Source of the DNA: Sphagnum compactum
Lineage: Eukaryota > Bryophyta > Sphagnopsida > Sphagnales
Assembly: GCA_965153455.1 (NCBI GenBank)
Contig: OZ234500.1
Coordinates: forward strand, 16,491,579-16,555,578
Reading direction: 5' to 3'
DNA length: 64,000 bases
Shown here one piece after another: positions 36,001 to 49,560 of this stretch. The position numbers and the translations under genes were made by a program. Positions within the stretch are counted from its first letter, which is position 1. Every line of letters begins with the position of its first letter. The notes under the pieces were generated by a model that ran no database searches, was not told where the DNA came from, and saw only the letters and a list, made by a program, of their open reading frames with translations.

Positions 36001-37147
36001 CATTCGTTCCCTGAATCCTACAATTTTCCACAATATCAAAACAATTTTCCACAATCATATAAATTTTTCATGAAATCGTTTCCACTTCGATTAATTTTAA
36101 AACTTGAAATTCAATCTTCACTTGTTGGAAACATTAAATAAATTTGTGTATTGATTCTACACCAAGAAATTCATGAAAGCCTGTCAATCTCAAAGAGAAG
36201 ATTTTAAAAGGATTAACCTTTTGTTCAATGTGATGTGTCGTGTTGATGTCATTTCAGAGGACAAAAACATTCAACTTTCACATGTAAGAATTGAAAGGTG
36301 ATGATATGAAAAGGCCATTATGGAAAGGTTCTAGCATCAATTTGTTAAGTTGGAGACCATACAATAGAATATGCAAAAAACCCTTGTACTAGCCTTAATG
36401 TCTTTTCATTGAATTTTGGAACAACCTTCGAGCTAGTATTATCTTTTTGCAGGTGTTTAATGTGGTTCCATGGCCTTGTGAACAAAAGCAAAGTGGATAT
36501 CATGAGTTTCATACTGATTGATTTTTTTGGCCAGAAGTTTCATTCAAGAAACAAGCTCATATCACAAAATAACAACATTTTTAGGATGATGGAAACAACA
36601 TGCAAATAACATCAAATGACGCCAAAATTGCAAGATCATAACAAGGTCTAAAAAAACCAATAATTAAATTACTTCACAACATCTTACAAGGACATAAAAT
36701 TTAATTTACACATGAATACCATAGGGTTTAGTTGTTTCCATTCATTAATCAAAGAGCCATTGCATGGAAAACTATTTTGAATGAAAAAATTATGGTTGTA
36801 CATGCCAACCATGAGGGCTAGGTGAAGATCCAAGGTAGCTGAAAAGTTGTTTTTTAAAAATGCGAAAAATGATAAACATCATTCATCCTTTACACTTGTT
36901 AGAAAATGAATTATGGCCACCTTTGCCAACTTAATATATTCAAAAATTGAATGTGTTAGAATTGAAATGCATGAATTATCCTCCAAATTTGAGTTAGAGG
37001 GTGGAGATCAATCAATGGTTCCATGGCGGCCTTAAAATTACTTTTCATGCATAACTTGAACATTCCATGTTGAACATCAAATTGTCATGAACAAGCAAAG
37101 TTGGATCTACCTTGTTTTTTCATCACGCCCCAACATTTTTGGCTTGT

Positions 37148-37572
37148 AATACCAAGTCTTCAATATTTCCATGTGTTTAGCAAAAGATCTCCTCACAATT
37201 GAATTGCAACCAATAATACAAGTCCATGGCATCAAACAATGCACATGAGGAATTTAATTGTTGTCTTATAGCTCCATGATCAATTGGATGCTGCACCTAT
37301 GAACCAACAAATAATTTTAAAGAAAAACATTTGACGTAACTTCAAATATGACAAAACTTGCAATACCAAGTCTCCAATATTTCCATGTGTTTGGCAAAAG
37401 TTTTTCTCAAAGTTGAATTGTAGTCAATGTTTCATGCCCATGGAATTACACAATGCACATTGAAGGAAATGGTTGTCTTATATCTTCATGATCAATTGGG
37501 TGGCTATATATATGAACCAATGACTCAACAAATTAAAAAAACACTTGACATAACTTCAAATATGACAAAACT
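37148..37572. repeat. 214-bp tandem duplication
   Basis: AATACCAAGTCTTCAATATT at 37148 recurs as AATACCAAGTCTCCAATATT at 37362. The similarity runs through matching blocks such as GCACAT...TGGTTGTCTTATA..TCATGATCAATTGG and ends with ACTTCAAATATGACAAAACT. Divergence is moderate, so it is an old duplication. Confidence 0.85.
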
Positions 37573-40500
37573 AGCACAATCAATTTTGATATCATATATG
37601 GGCAACATTTGACAAATTTCAGATTTAAGATATCTAGTTGCCATGACTAAAATATATCAATCCTAACAAAACTCAAATCACATTAGCAAATTTATATCAA
37701 ACTCAAATAATTCAAGAACTTAAACATTTATATTTCATTGTAGGAATCGAATTTTGAAAAAAGTCCCAAGTCACATTAATTGTCCACACTTTAGACATTG
37801 GATTGCTATGCATGGCTTACATGTTTTCACCATCACAATGATAGCAAGTTGCTCACTACTATCATTTGAGTCTACTACCCACTTCATGTGGTCATAGCTA
37901 CAACCAAACAAACTTTTAAACTTCCAAAATACATTACTAAAAAGTGATGAATTGTTGTCAATGTACAAGGTATAGAAGTACCCTTAGCAAATATTTACTA
38001 TAGCCTAGTTCGCAAATGAAAAAATCACATTTCTTTGCAAATTGCACAAGATAGTCAACACTCTCCAACAAAGCAATGATGCAACACATTCCCATTAGGT
38101 AGTAGGGATCAACAAGGAATATTTAATTAGCTTATGAGCAAAAAAATATGAACACCACATGAAAAGTTTGAGGAAAAAAATAATAATATACACATAAGAC
38201 ATCATACATTGATAAGAAGAAAGTTTTATGTAATATTCCTTGGTTGTCTAGTTGCTTATGTTTTCCATACACATATTGGTTAGACATGGTCTATATTTTA
38301 ATAGAATCTTCCTCAAAGGTTCCAACAAGGATATCTAGTGGGTTTTCACATTCTTAAACATTTCAAGCCCCCTTGTTTCCATCATATCTATAAACTTCGA
38401 AGTGAATTCAAGATGCCCCTTTGGGCAAAGTATGGAAGAATGTTATGCAAAAGGTATTATGTGTTATTCATTATCTCTAAGCTAGACAAAGTCTTGAATG
38501 CTGAATTGCATCTGTGAGCCATGTAGATGGAAAATGATGCACAATTGAGTGAAAGCACAAATTAAGGTGTCCATTTTTTGGTGTCACATTGTAATTTTCA
38601 CAAGGGGTATGTTGAAATTTAAGTTTATATAATTTTGATGTACTATGATCAATTGTTGAATAGGACTCATATTTTCATTGTATGAAATAAATAGTTGACA
38701 TTGCAATAAATAAATAAATTTTTATTATGAAAAAATTTAATTTTCTGAAAATAGATTATCATTATCCATAATTTGTGACATGGATTCATCAATGCATAAT
38801 GATTGTACCAATGAATGCAATTTTTTTGGGTGGAATGATATTATGGATGTAAGTATATTAAAATAATTGTTGAAAAACTCCTTGAAAACCATATATTGAT
38901 GAATTTTGAATTAATTTTTGAGAACATTGGTATTAAATAGGATTTTTGATGGATTTTTTTTTGAATTTTTGAATTTTTTCCATTTTGAAATTATGAAGGT
39001 TCATGAAATGCACTCCACATCCATCATTTTTTCTCCACCTTAATGTGCTTTCATTGAATCAATATTGATTTGCTTTGTGATACTTATTGTCTTGGTTCCT
39101 TGGAATCATATATTTACCCCATCAACCCCAAAACAAAAGAATTTGTGAACTATAGAGGTTGGACTTCATTTTCCACCCTTTTGCAAGGCCTCCGTAATCA
39201 CAACAATCAAGCTGTTGGCCCCTATTCCATCAACAACCTTTTGAAGAAGTATTGTCATGGGAACCTTCACCCAATTTTGCATCACATATGCATGTAAGGA
39301 GATTCACTTCCCATTATCCACAATGTTCATTTTGTTGCAAGTAAGGCCATGTAGTTAATAATAGATTCAGTGTCTATAATAACATTAGTCACATGGGTAT
39401 CCATGAATTTGGCCATTATTCAACATGAGGATTTGACCAATGCATTATGGGGTTATAGGTAGAGAAGGGAACCTAGGAGATGTTAAAGGTGAAATCACGA
39501 TGGTTGTAAAATAGGGTAATTCAAGCTAATATGACTCATGAAGTATTGACATTTAAAAGTTTTATGAGACATCCGTATTAGATGGTGCAAGCATTCAATC
39601 ACACATTAACCATAAGGGCTTTGCATTCAACACATAACTAATGTTTTTAAAAACCACGTGTATTGGGTTTTGATTCGGTTGTGAACTTAACTACTAACTC
39701 CACATTTCCATTGAACATGACTAAAGACAAACACAAGCACATGGAGTACATGCAATTTCATGGACAATAAAACAGATAAGGCCTGAAACACATGAAGAAA
39801 GTAGGACAACCGATTGTGTTGAATAGACAATTGTAATGCATCCCTTGTATGCACTTATAGGAAGAATTTCAAAGAGGTCATGGTTGAAAGTGTATCTTAA
39901 TCAAACTATATAGCCTCCACATTCAAATTCAATACCCAAATTTATGCAAATGACTTGGACTAGGAATATTCATTTTTTAATGGTGCTCTCTCCTTGTGAT
40001 CACAAATTACAATGTAGATATAAACTAAACAATGACATTGAACAATGAAAACCAAAGTTGATAAACCAAATGCTATCAAAATGCAATGTTTGAAATCTTT
40101 GCCTTGAGGTTTGGCAACTAACCATCTTTAATACTTTTATAAAACATTTTGTCACCAAAATGTAGGTGAGAGGGTGAAATATATGGTGATGGGCATTAAT
40201 GCTCTTAGTAACCTTGCTAGTGACTTAAGGACCAGAACCTTTGCCAAAAGTAGTTACATGAATGATCACAATGATACTATGGGCAATATCCTATAGTGGA
40301 TGTGGGACAAGGTGGTAATGTAAAATGGTGGAGGATTGCTTGTCATTATGGTGATATAACTACCAACACACAATGCAATAATGGTTCCAAACATGGTGGA
40401 TGCCTATAATGTGGTTTGGCTATAAATAGTTGTTTTAATCCATTGTATTTGCTTGTACCATGTTGCCTTTCAACAATTTCTAGTTTTTTGGGTTAAATTT

Positions 40501-41465
40501 TGTGAGAAAAGAAGTTTGGTCACTTGTGCTAATCGTTTCATATTTTTTTAGTGTTTGGTGAATAAACATTTGCCCCAACTAACATAACAAATTGCGATAT
40601 GGAAGGTCCGAAAAATCCATGTTGGTAATGCCATATATGTCATGTCCTTCATATGATACACCATCCCATCTATTGATCACCTAAAGAGAACTCCATTAAT
40701 GTCTTCAAATTACCCACCCATGAATGTGAATAATGATATGTTAATTTTAATAGTGTCCCCAAAACTTTAGGGATTCTTTGTGTTATTGATGTGTGAAACA
40801 ACAAAATGATAAGGTAATTGTTGCCAATTATAATTTTTTGTAGCTTTAGGAACAACATTTGTTCAAGGTAGAATTTTTGAAACATTGAAAATTTCTAGGT
40901 TCAATAGGATTAGACTACTAAATTACAAAATATGAGAGTAATTTTCCTAAGCTAGAGTTTAAAATATTTCTTGAATGACAACCTCTTTAAAATTCATTAA
41001 AAGTTTTATAAGGGTACCAACTAGCTTTAAAGTTGGCATTATCTATACTAAAAACCTTTTGGTAGATTTTTAGAAATGTTTAAACAACACCACCATTGAA
41101 ACATTACTTAAAACATGATTTTGAAGAAGATGGGATTGGATTTCCTTTCTTAATTTTATTAGGATTCAAAGAAGGATCATCATTTGATGTGAGCTGTCAC
41201 TTGGTAGTTGTTTCATTTCAAATGAAGCATTTAATTTTGTTGATTTTTTTTGGTTTTCAAACTTTCTAGCATTCTTTCTTGTTCTTGTATTTTGTTATAC
41301 AAACCTTTAGATTTACTTAATCAATCACACTATTAGTGGAGCTTGTGAAGTAGAACATTGAATTACCTTATTGTTTTAGTTTGAAATTTTTTCATTTCAA
41401 TGAAGGTTTTTTTGCAAGTGTTTTTTTCATTTTTATCAAAATTGATTACTACACCCTAGGGGTGA

Positions 41466-41528
41466 TGGCTCATTGGTATAACCCATTTTGGGACCCTAGA
41501 ACCTAGAAAAAGGTCTTGGGTTCAAGCC
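41466..41528 (+). mobile_element. tRNA-derived SINE head (boxes A and B)
   Basis: TGGCTCATTGG (41466-41476) matches an RNA polymerase III box A, and GGGTTCAAGCC (41518-41528) matches box B at a slightly wide spacing. It does not fold as a proper tRNA, so a SINE promoter is more likely than a tRNA gene. The 3' end and target-site duplication are not resolved. Confidence 0.5.
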
Positions 41529-44500
41529 TAGTGGAATGCAAGTGAAAATCATGTCAACCTTTTTCCAATGAATTTGACTTGGGGGTTGCCGATATATATT
41601 TTGCTTCAAAAGTTTAAAAAATGGTTACTAACTATTTTTGTAATGTTTTTTTATTAAAATGTTATTCCTACATAATGGTTATTCCATGAAATATAAGTTT
41701 TCATGGTAGATTTATTGAGTGGCCTTACAATTTGCAACCATATTAGGAACATCAAACCATATTTTTTAATTTGAAGATTGAGATTAGTAAAAAATTTGAG
41801 TATTGACCCTATGCTTGCAAGAAAAAAAATTTAAAAATTTGCATAATTTTAAAGATTGTAAGACTAACATTTGATCTTATCAAATATCAATATGACAATG
41901 AGAGTTACATGAACATGCATGTCAAACAACCTTTACAAAAAAGTGTGCAAAGTCTTTTCTTTGAAACAATTATTGAATAAGAGATGGAACAAACAATCGT
42001 GAATATGTTGGAAGCTAAGTATGCAAAGACATAACAATAATCAAAAACTTCGTACTAAAGGATGAACTATATGAATTGCAAGAAACTCCAATACTACAAA
42101 ATGCAATGTATAATGGGATTGGAATGAACCAAGCATGTATTGGTACCATTGAACACTCCAAATCCACCAAATACTTTGACTTTGCAATTACATGACCAAT
42201 TGCAAGAAATGGAGATTCTTTTAAGAATGTACGTGTGGGTTGCAAATTTTAAATGACAACAAACATCTTTCAAAATGAGCTTGACTACTAAAGGAGAAAC
42301 TAGACCAAACACTTTGATAATTGAATATACTTTGACTAGGTACCAACTTTGCATCCATATTCTTGGAATTTTTGCATATATTGTGGATTGACATGACATA
42401 GATATGCCAAATGTCTATTCTTATCAAATCATTCATCAACTTCTCATTTTACTTCAATGAAAAATATATTGATAATACAAACACAAACTCAAAATGTTCC
42501 AATTTGAACAACAATACTAAACACTATTCTTGTAATTTCAAATACAATAGTTGTTTCAACCACAAGAATTCCCCCAATTTTAGTAGGAATTCAATTGACT
42601 AGTGTTTAAAAAATTCCATCAAGTTTAGTAGTTATGGGAATTACACTAGTTTTCACAATTCTTGGAATTGCAAGTTTTGTACCTCCATGAAATTTTCCTT
42701 CAATTGGATTTTATCCCCCAAAAAGAATTTTCATTTTCATTTTATCTCTTGTGAATTTGGCCATGACAATGTAACCCCAATGAAATATATTGTTGAAAGA
42801 CCAATGACTTTTGTAACAATTTAGGTTGAATACATGTAAGGCCGTGATGAATTCATGGCAACAATTCAACACTAAAGCTTTGGGATTCTAGGACAAGTTT
42901 TTCACAAACACAACTAGATTGTTTCAATTGCACAAAATAAACAAAAGGGGGTTTTTAATGCCATTTGAGCCAAAGCGAGGCTCAAGATTAAGCATAAATG
43001 CACACAACCTCATGATGAACTTGATTTTTGTAAAATATACATTTTTTACATAATATGTTTTGTAACCCCAATGAGCCCCTCATGTTAAGTTGATAAATTC
43101 ATGGAATTCCCAAAGTCCACTATGGAAATTGAAACATTATTGTGTTTCATGAGTTTGAAGCTTGGTAATTTCCATGAAACATAATTGTTTTGAAGATACA
43201 ATTTCATTTTCTAATAACCTTGTCGAAAGAATTCCAACAATTTCAAAAAAATGAATCAAACATAATTTGTTGTTCATAATTATGTTATTATATTTCTTTA
43301 ATTTGGAGCATTCAAGCCCACCATCTTATAGCCTTCATTGAGATTTTTCTAATATGCCATAAAAATTCAAATTGGACTTATTTTCAAGCTTTTAATTAGA
43401 CCACTTCAAAAGTTGAAACTCCTTTAAAGTCCTAACTTTAAATGTGGAAATGTGACTTTGATATCTTGAAAGGTCCTTTTGATTCCTACACACTTTCCTC
43501 TTGGTTCATGAACATGTTTCAGTTCTTGTGGGTCATGTATTGCCTTGCCCTTGTTCTTCGCCCTTTCACTTTGTTTTGCTTAACCTTCATCATGAACCCA
43601 GGGCTAGGGTTAGCATAGGTTATAAAATGGTACCTAAAAATAAATTCATTACAAATTCAAATCCATATTGAAATTTAATATTTGACTTGAAGATCTTCAA
43701 CTTAAGAATGAACTTTTTTTTTTTAAACACCTTAAGTAAGAAGAAAATCCCCACAATGACACTTAAACATTAAATATATCAAACATGTTAAAACATGGCA
43801 ATCTTTTTTTGAAAATAAACCTAAAAAGAAATCATGTTACACTCTTGCAAGGATTTTAAACAAGTGCATGCTTATGTTCGCATCCTAGTCTATAATGTTG
43901 GCATTTGTGGCGTGAGTTTTTGTTTATGAATAAGTGACTTTTAATAAAACAAACTCTTTTGAATATGTTGTGAAAATGAAAACAATGTGCAAGGAATTCC
44001 AAAAATCTAAATTTGATTTCATGACAAAAAGGTATAAAACAAAACATGTGAGTGGGTCTATAATATTCATAAAGAAGGGAATATGGGTTCATTTGGGAAT
44101 TAAGGAAAAGTGGTAGTGGTGGTGGAGTGGCTATTTAAAAGTAAATTTAAATTAAAAAAGAAAAGAAAAGTGATGGATCATAATTTGCAAGAATTTTTCA
44201 ATTCATGGTGCTAGAGATACAGAAGATACAATTGTCCACATGTAAATAGGGAAAAATGTGAACTTAATTCCTTGGGTTGGATAATAACTCGACAATCTTT
44301 GATCCCAAAACCACCATACTTTGGCTTGTTTTAGCAATTTCTACTAATGAGGACAAATGTGCCTAAGAGATATGTGAGTAACATGGTCATTCATAAGTTC
44401 AAAAGCTAGAAGATCTTTAGTAACATGTTGTATTGCATGTATTGACAAATGATGTGTATTTGTGTGAAAAGTGTGTAGTTGCGTAGGTATTGTGGCAATT

Positions 44501-44579
44501 CTAAAATCTTTGATTTTTTTTGTTGCAGTGGAACTAATGCCATGAATAACTATCTCACAACCTTTAAGTTTCATTGTTC

Positions 44580-45060
44580 GAGCATATTGGATGTTCAAAC
44601 CAATGTTGTGAAGGTATATGGTTTGGGGTGAACTAGAGTTGAGATGACATTCTTTTGTTCAAACCAACACAAGAACCAAACCAAAACCATAATTATGAAA
44701 AATAAATCTTGAACACAAGGTCAAGTTCTTTAGGCAGGCAAGTTAATTTATAAAAAAATAGTTGATAAGTAGGTTGGACTTTATGGTTAAATATTAATTT
44801 TAATTAAGTGTTGAACTCCATACCTATATAGATCCATATTTTAGTTTGTTGCAAAACTTTATACTCATACAATCTTTGGTATTGGAGCTTGTATAGCATG
44901 TACATGGAATCAAACTTGCTATTTAAATCGAGCTTGGAGGTTCTTGAATTTGAAAAAATGTGCTAAAACTAGAATAAAAGGATTTAAAAATTGAAAGAAC
45001 CACAGTCATTGAAAACTTTCAAATAAAATTTAAAATATTTTTTCCAATTTAAAATATCAA
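44580..45060 (+). repeat. Dispersed repeat B, copy 1
   Basis: Homologous to 54470-54975 in the same orientation. Shared blocks include CATTCTTTTGTT / CACTCTTTTGTT, AGTTGATAAGTAGGTTG, TTAAATATTAATTTT, ACCTATATAGAT and GGTTCTTGAATTTG, in the same order and spacing. No coding capacity in either copy; possibly an old retroelement terminal repeat or SINE-like family. Confidence 0.8.
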
Positions 45061-45299
45061 AACTAGGCCCAAAGGTTCTATTTAGAGAGGTAGACCTCCA
45101 CAACATTGGTTCAAATTCCAAACTACAAAACTTTCCTTATTGAATCTAAATCTAGAACTTCTCATCTAAACTTAGATATATGGACCTTTCATGCAACATG
45201 CTCATCCATCACATTGACTCCACATGTAACTCACTCAAAGTTCTTGATAAAGTTTAGCCAAAAAATAATTTATAATTTATGCCCAAAATATGTTGTTCT

Positions 45300-48200
45300 T
45301 TAAATCTGCAGCTCATTTGCTATGGTAGTGACTTAAAGGACCTAATCCAAATTTTTCAGTGCAATTTGCAGGGCACATTACCCAGCATATGGACAAAAGA
45401 AATTCCCACAAATTTTTTTGAATGCAAGGCTCACTAATAATTTCTGAAATTAACTTTGCTACTTTGAGCTAAAAAATGGTGTCTTCTTGGGGGGAAGGGG
45501 GGGGGGGGGGGTTAGTTAGCTCAATTGATGACATTTGGCCAACTACAGTTATGGGCTCCACTGAGACCAGTCTCTCCATTCACAGAGACTTCACACCAGA
45601 AGTGTGATTCAAAAAGCAAACACACTCAGATAGGAGGGTAGTAGGTATAACACCTTCTTCTTCAGAGCTCTACCCCCCAAAAAAACAAAGAAAAAAGGCT
45701 GGATGGAGTTCCAAAGTGCAACAAGCTATGGGGATAGGACAAAAGTTTGTGTGATTAGTCAGACTTTGGAGTATTATAATAATTATTAGATTTTATGGGT
45801 ACCCATAATAATGGGCATCTGCAAGCAAAAGAACACACAGCACTAGAACTGGCAGATGAAAATGAGTGAAAAACAGTACCAGTTGACATGAATCCAGGTG
45901 GAATATGAGACCAGTTAGGACAGATCTGATGACTTTTGCTTTGGAGTTTTTTGCTTTTGTTTGTGTTTTGTGTCATTTGGTGCAGCAAGTGGAACTGAAA
46001 GCCTTGTTGGGTTATGAGAGAGATTTGGGGGCTAATTCTCATCTCTCTCCATTTCAATTTGAGTTAATTCAACACCCTCCTCATCCCACCCAAACCCCTC
46101 CCCCTTTCACTTTTGGGGCGTGTGATTTAATTTCCATGAAAGACCACCCACCCCACTATTTCAGTTTTGACCTACCCAAATGCAATTATATATAGCCATT
46201 AAGAGGCCCTTGCTCCCAGAAGGTACCAATGAAGGTGCCCCCAGTGAAGGTGCCCCCAGTGCCACCCTATTCTCCCAACCCAATCTTGTAAAATAACATA
46301 TCTCCAATAAACATACCACTAAAATAACAGATTCAATAACCATACAAATGGTAGTGTCTTTAAACATGAAGAGAATAACCCTAATACTCAAGATATGTTT
46401 ATATAATTTGTTAACCAAGTTGCCCTTGGATCACAACTCCTAAAGGTAAGTGAAAAGTTTTTATAATAATGTAATAATACAAAATGTGAGTGCAGTTCAC
46501 TAGTCTCCATTCAATGGAGCAATGAATTCACTAAATTCTCATTAGGTCCTCTTCAATGAGATCAGTGAATTCCCTCAAAATCTAGTGAAAACACTCAATG
46601 AACGAACATGAATACATTTTGTCATAATGATCAAAACCCATTCCTCCTTATGTTGACACCGTGCTAAAGAAAGTTAAATAGTGAGTGGGTGCATTTCTTA
46701 CAAAGGCATCTTTCATTACACGAAAGTACCTATTATGCTTTTTTTTTATAAAAAATTGTTTTATCCAGTTCTTTTTTTGTGGGAATGACAGGCCGGTCAC
46801 TGTATGAGATCCAGAAAGAGAATGACAAGGGATGGAATTCCTGACAAATTGTCACTCGTTTCAGAGGAATCCTCCCTTCCGACCTTTCTGAAATGGCTTT
46901 GTCCTGGACCCACTTCACTCCATTTCCATCAGCCTTTTCTGTTTCATTATGATGAGGTGGACTGCTTGCTTGTCTAGTGTGGGTCATCATGGAACAGATC
47001 TCTGGCAACTCAAAACAAACGGGGCTTTAAATCTACCAAACCTGTTGGAATTTGCTCGTCAATTGGAACTAGACATGTTCAAATTTTCAATCCTACATAC
47101 TATTCTCACCCCTCTCATTAACTAAGGCCTTTTTTTCTTTCTTTGCGGGTAGGTAGTTGTTTTTTGGAACACAACAAGAGACCCGATGGACAAGTTGTTG
47201 GCAATACCCCTCATCATGTGAGGCCCCTTGGTCTAGGATACGGCAAGGTTTTCTTCCACAGGGGAACTGGGGATTAGATGGAGCTCTGTGTAGTGCATTT
47301 TTGGGCTTGTCAATTTGCGACTTCTTTTGTGCTCTACATGATTTTGTGCAATAGTTTTGCTTGTGTTGCTTGTTCTGGCTATCCCAAACAAATTTTGAAC
47401 CCAACACCTCTCAAGAGACAATGAGCATACAAACCACCAGCATTAATTTCAGTTATGAATGACAATTTTTTAATTTATTGTTCATTTATTGTTGTAAAAT
47501 TGTTCATTTCATAACCCCATCTTTCAATAATATCATGTTTTGTTGAACTAATTTTGACTAATGTTCTCGCAATTTGAAAAAACGAAATTCGTCACAAACT
47601 GTTTCACGAAAACAAGTTATTATCTTCTCTTGTAAACTGATGCGAGAATGCTCATGAATAGCTAACAATGTTTTTAACTTATGCTCTATTTGTTGGCATA
47701 ACACAGCTTGCACTGTCTGTTTGCACTATTTACCATAAAAATAGGGTGAAACTAATCAGACCCTATGACAAAACCAGATGGCTCTATGTTAGACTGAGCA
47801 TTGTTTGGCCTCATTTTGCGTAAGACAAAGCTCGTTGGGTGGTGTTTAGCATCATCTTCTCTAAAGCATCACCCCAGAGGACAACTACTGGCATTTCAAA
47901 AACCCTAGACATGGACAAATCTTCACACCTTTCTAAAATTTAAATATTTTTTGGGTTTATGGATGTTAAGTCTAATTTAAAAGTTGGTGTAATTAAGGAT
48001 TTATCTATGTATCTATCTTAGGCAATTTCAGGGCCAGACATGAGATATCTGGACCAAACCAAGATTGGGGTTCTTGTATTTGGAACTTTGAATTTCATGT
48101 GTAGACATCAAGAAACAGCAATTTGTATGTTTGTGATTTGCAAAGACAATCAATCAAAATGCCTGCAAAATAATGTACAACAAGTCCACACATTGCACAA

Positions 48201-49560
48201 GCACCAAGGGAGGGGGGACAGACCACTCAAAGAAACTGGGACCCAAAACGACCCAAAAGCCCCAATCAGTGTGGTGTACACCATTGTAACAGTCTTTTGT
48301 AATGTTCTCAGATTATAACCCTCCTTTGGATAGGTGCACTGACTTGGCAATTGAGGTCCATAATTGACCTCAAATTTCAACTTTGCCAGAAGAGAATTGC
48401 ATAACAACAGTCCATTGCACCTTTCTTTCACAGACCCAATTGCCAAAAAATTGATTTGAAAGCCAGTGTTGAGGTGGCAAGTGCAGAAGAAGACTAGATA
48501 GCACAAACAATACATACAGGGGTTGTTGTTGTGTTGCCAAGAGTAATTAAAACACCCGGCTGGCTCCTCCTCAGTGCCCACACACATACATACAGACAGC
48601 GGGTGGTCCTATTCTTTCAGCTCCAGTTCAAAAGCAGGCAGCATTGGGGGTACAGGAAGGACCATCATGATATAATAAGCTACCACCACTCGCTCCTCTC
48701 TCCTCATGGATCACATTTCTGGAGAGTTTTCATTCCTAACTCCCTTACCTACTTCCCACTAGTTCCTTGATCTCTTACAGGAGACATTTGGCATTCACAA
48801 ATTGTCTGTCAGTCAGTCCATTACTTTGTTCTCTTGTCGTTTACACAAAGTCATGCAGGGGTTCTAAACCCGGAGGAATGCCTAAATGCAAACTCCAAAA
48901 ATAACTATTACACTACAACACCAAATGTATTGGCTTGCTGCTGAGAATCCGACTCCCTCTAAGTAATATTGTGCAGTTTTGTGAACGGGTTTTGTTTAGT
49001 CCCCAGTGATGCCCGGAAAGAATGAACAAAGAAATGAACAGTAGCCACACTCACTCAGCTACTACTGAACATCTGGATTAATCCATGTGCTTACTACCAA
49101 TAAGAAAGTAAGGGTGAGGTCATTGAGTGGAAGAAGGCCTCGTGGCCAGAGAATCAGTCCTCTTCAGCTTTGGGGTTCAGTATTATGGGCATCATCAATT
49201 CATTTTTAATTACGTAAGCTAGTAGGCTTGAAATTGATGCCTAGTAGCACCCTTTTTATTGCACTAAATTTACAGCCTTTGGTTGTTGTTGCATACTTGG
49301 TACATACTTCCTTACACACCACCTCTGAGTCTGACTTGATTGAACAAAAAAAAAACTCATGCTTTTTCATTTGCAGCTGACTTTATTATTATTGGGATGC
49401 GTGATTTAGTTGTAGACTATTTTAGTACAAACTTATTAAGCATGGGAATTTGGTGCCACTAACAGAATGGGAACAGATTGATGAGTAGTAAGCACCACTT
49501 AGCTAGCTACATACATACATACAAATTGACTGGTTCCAAGAGGTAGCCAGCTTTTTCTTT
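45300..49560. other. Intergenic, no gene seen
   Basis: Includes a G-rich homopolymer near 45498-45510, a 15-bp tandem duplication GAAGGTGCCCCCAGT at 46231-46260, and purine-rich tracts. A 91-codon minus-strand frame at 46733-47008 has a fairly protein-like composition but no recognisable motif. Frames at 47093-47407 and 48150-48587 also match nothing. Confidence 0.45.

Larger units (their letters stand above)
36000..45300. other. Second AT-rich gene desert
   Basis: Very AT-rich sequence with only short, unbiased open frames. It contains a 214-bp tandem duplication (37148-37572), a tRNA-like SINE signature (41466-41528) and a dispersed repeat copy (44580-45060). The 75-codon frame at 39070-39297 reads slightly protein-like but matches no family I know. 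Confidence 0.65.

Noticed and set aside
39070-39297. 75-codon frame in the AT-rich desert as a transposase relic
   Set aside because: No catalytic or zinc-binding motif and no terminal repeats around it.
46733-47008. 91-codon minus-strand frame with protein-like composition
   Set aside because: No recognisable motif, no splice context and no neighbouring exons.
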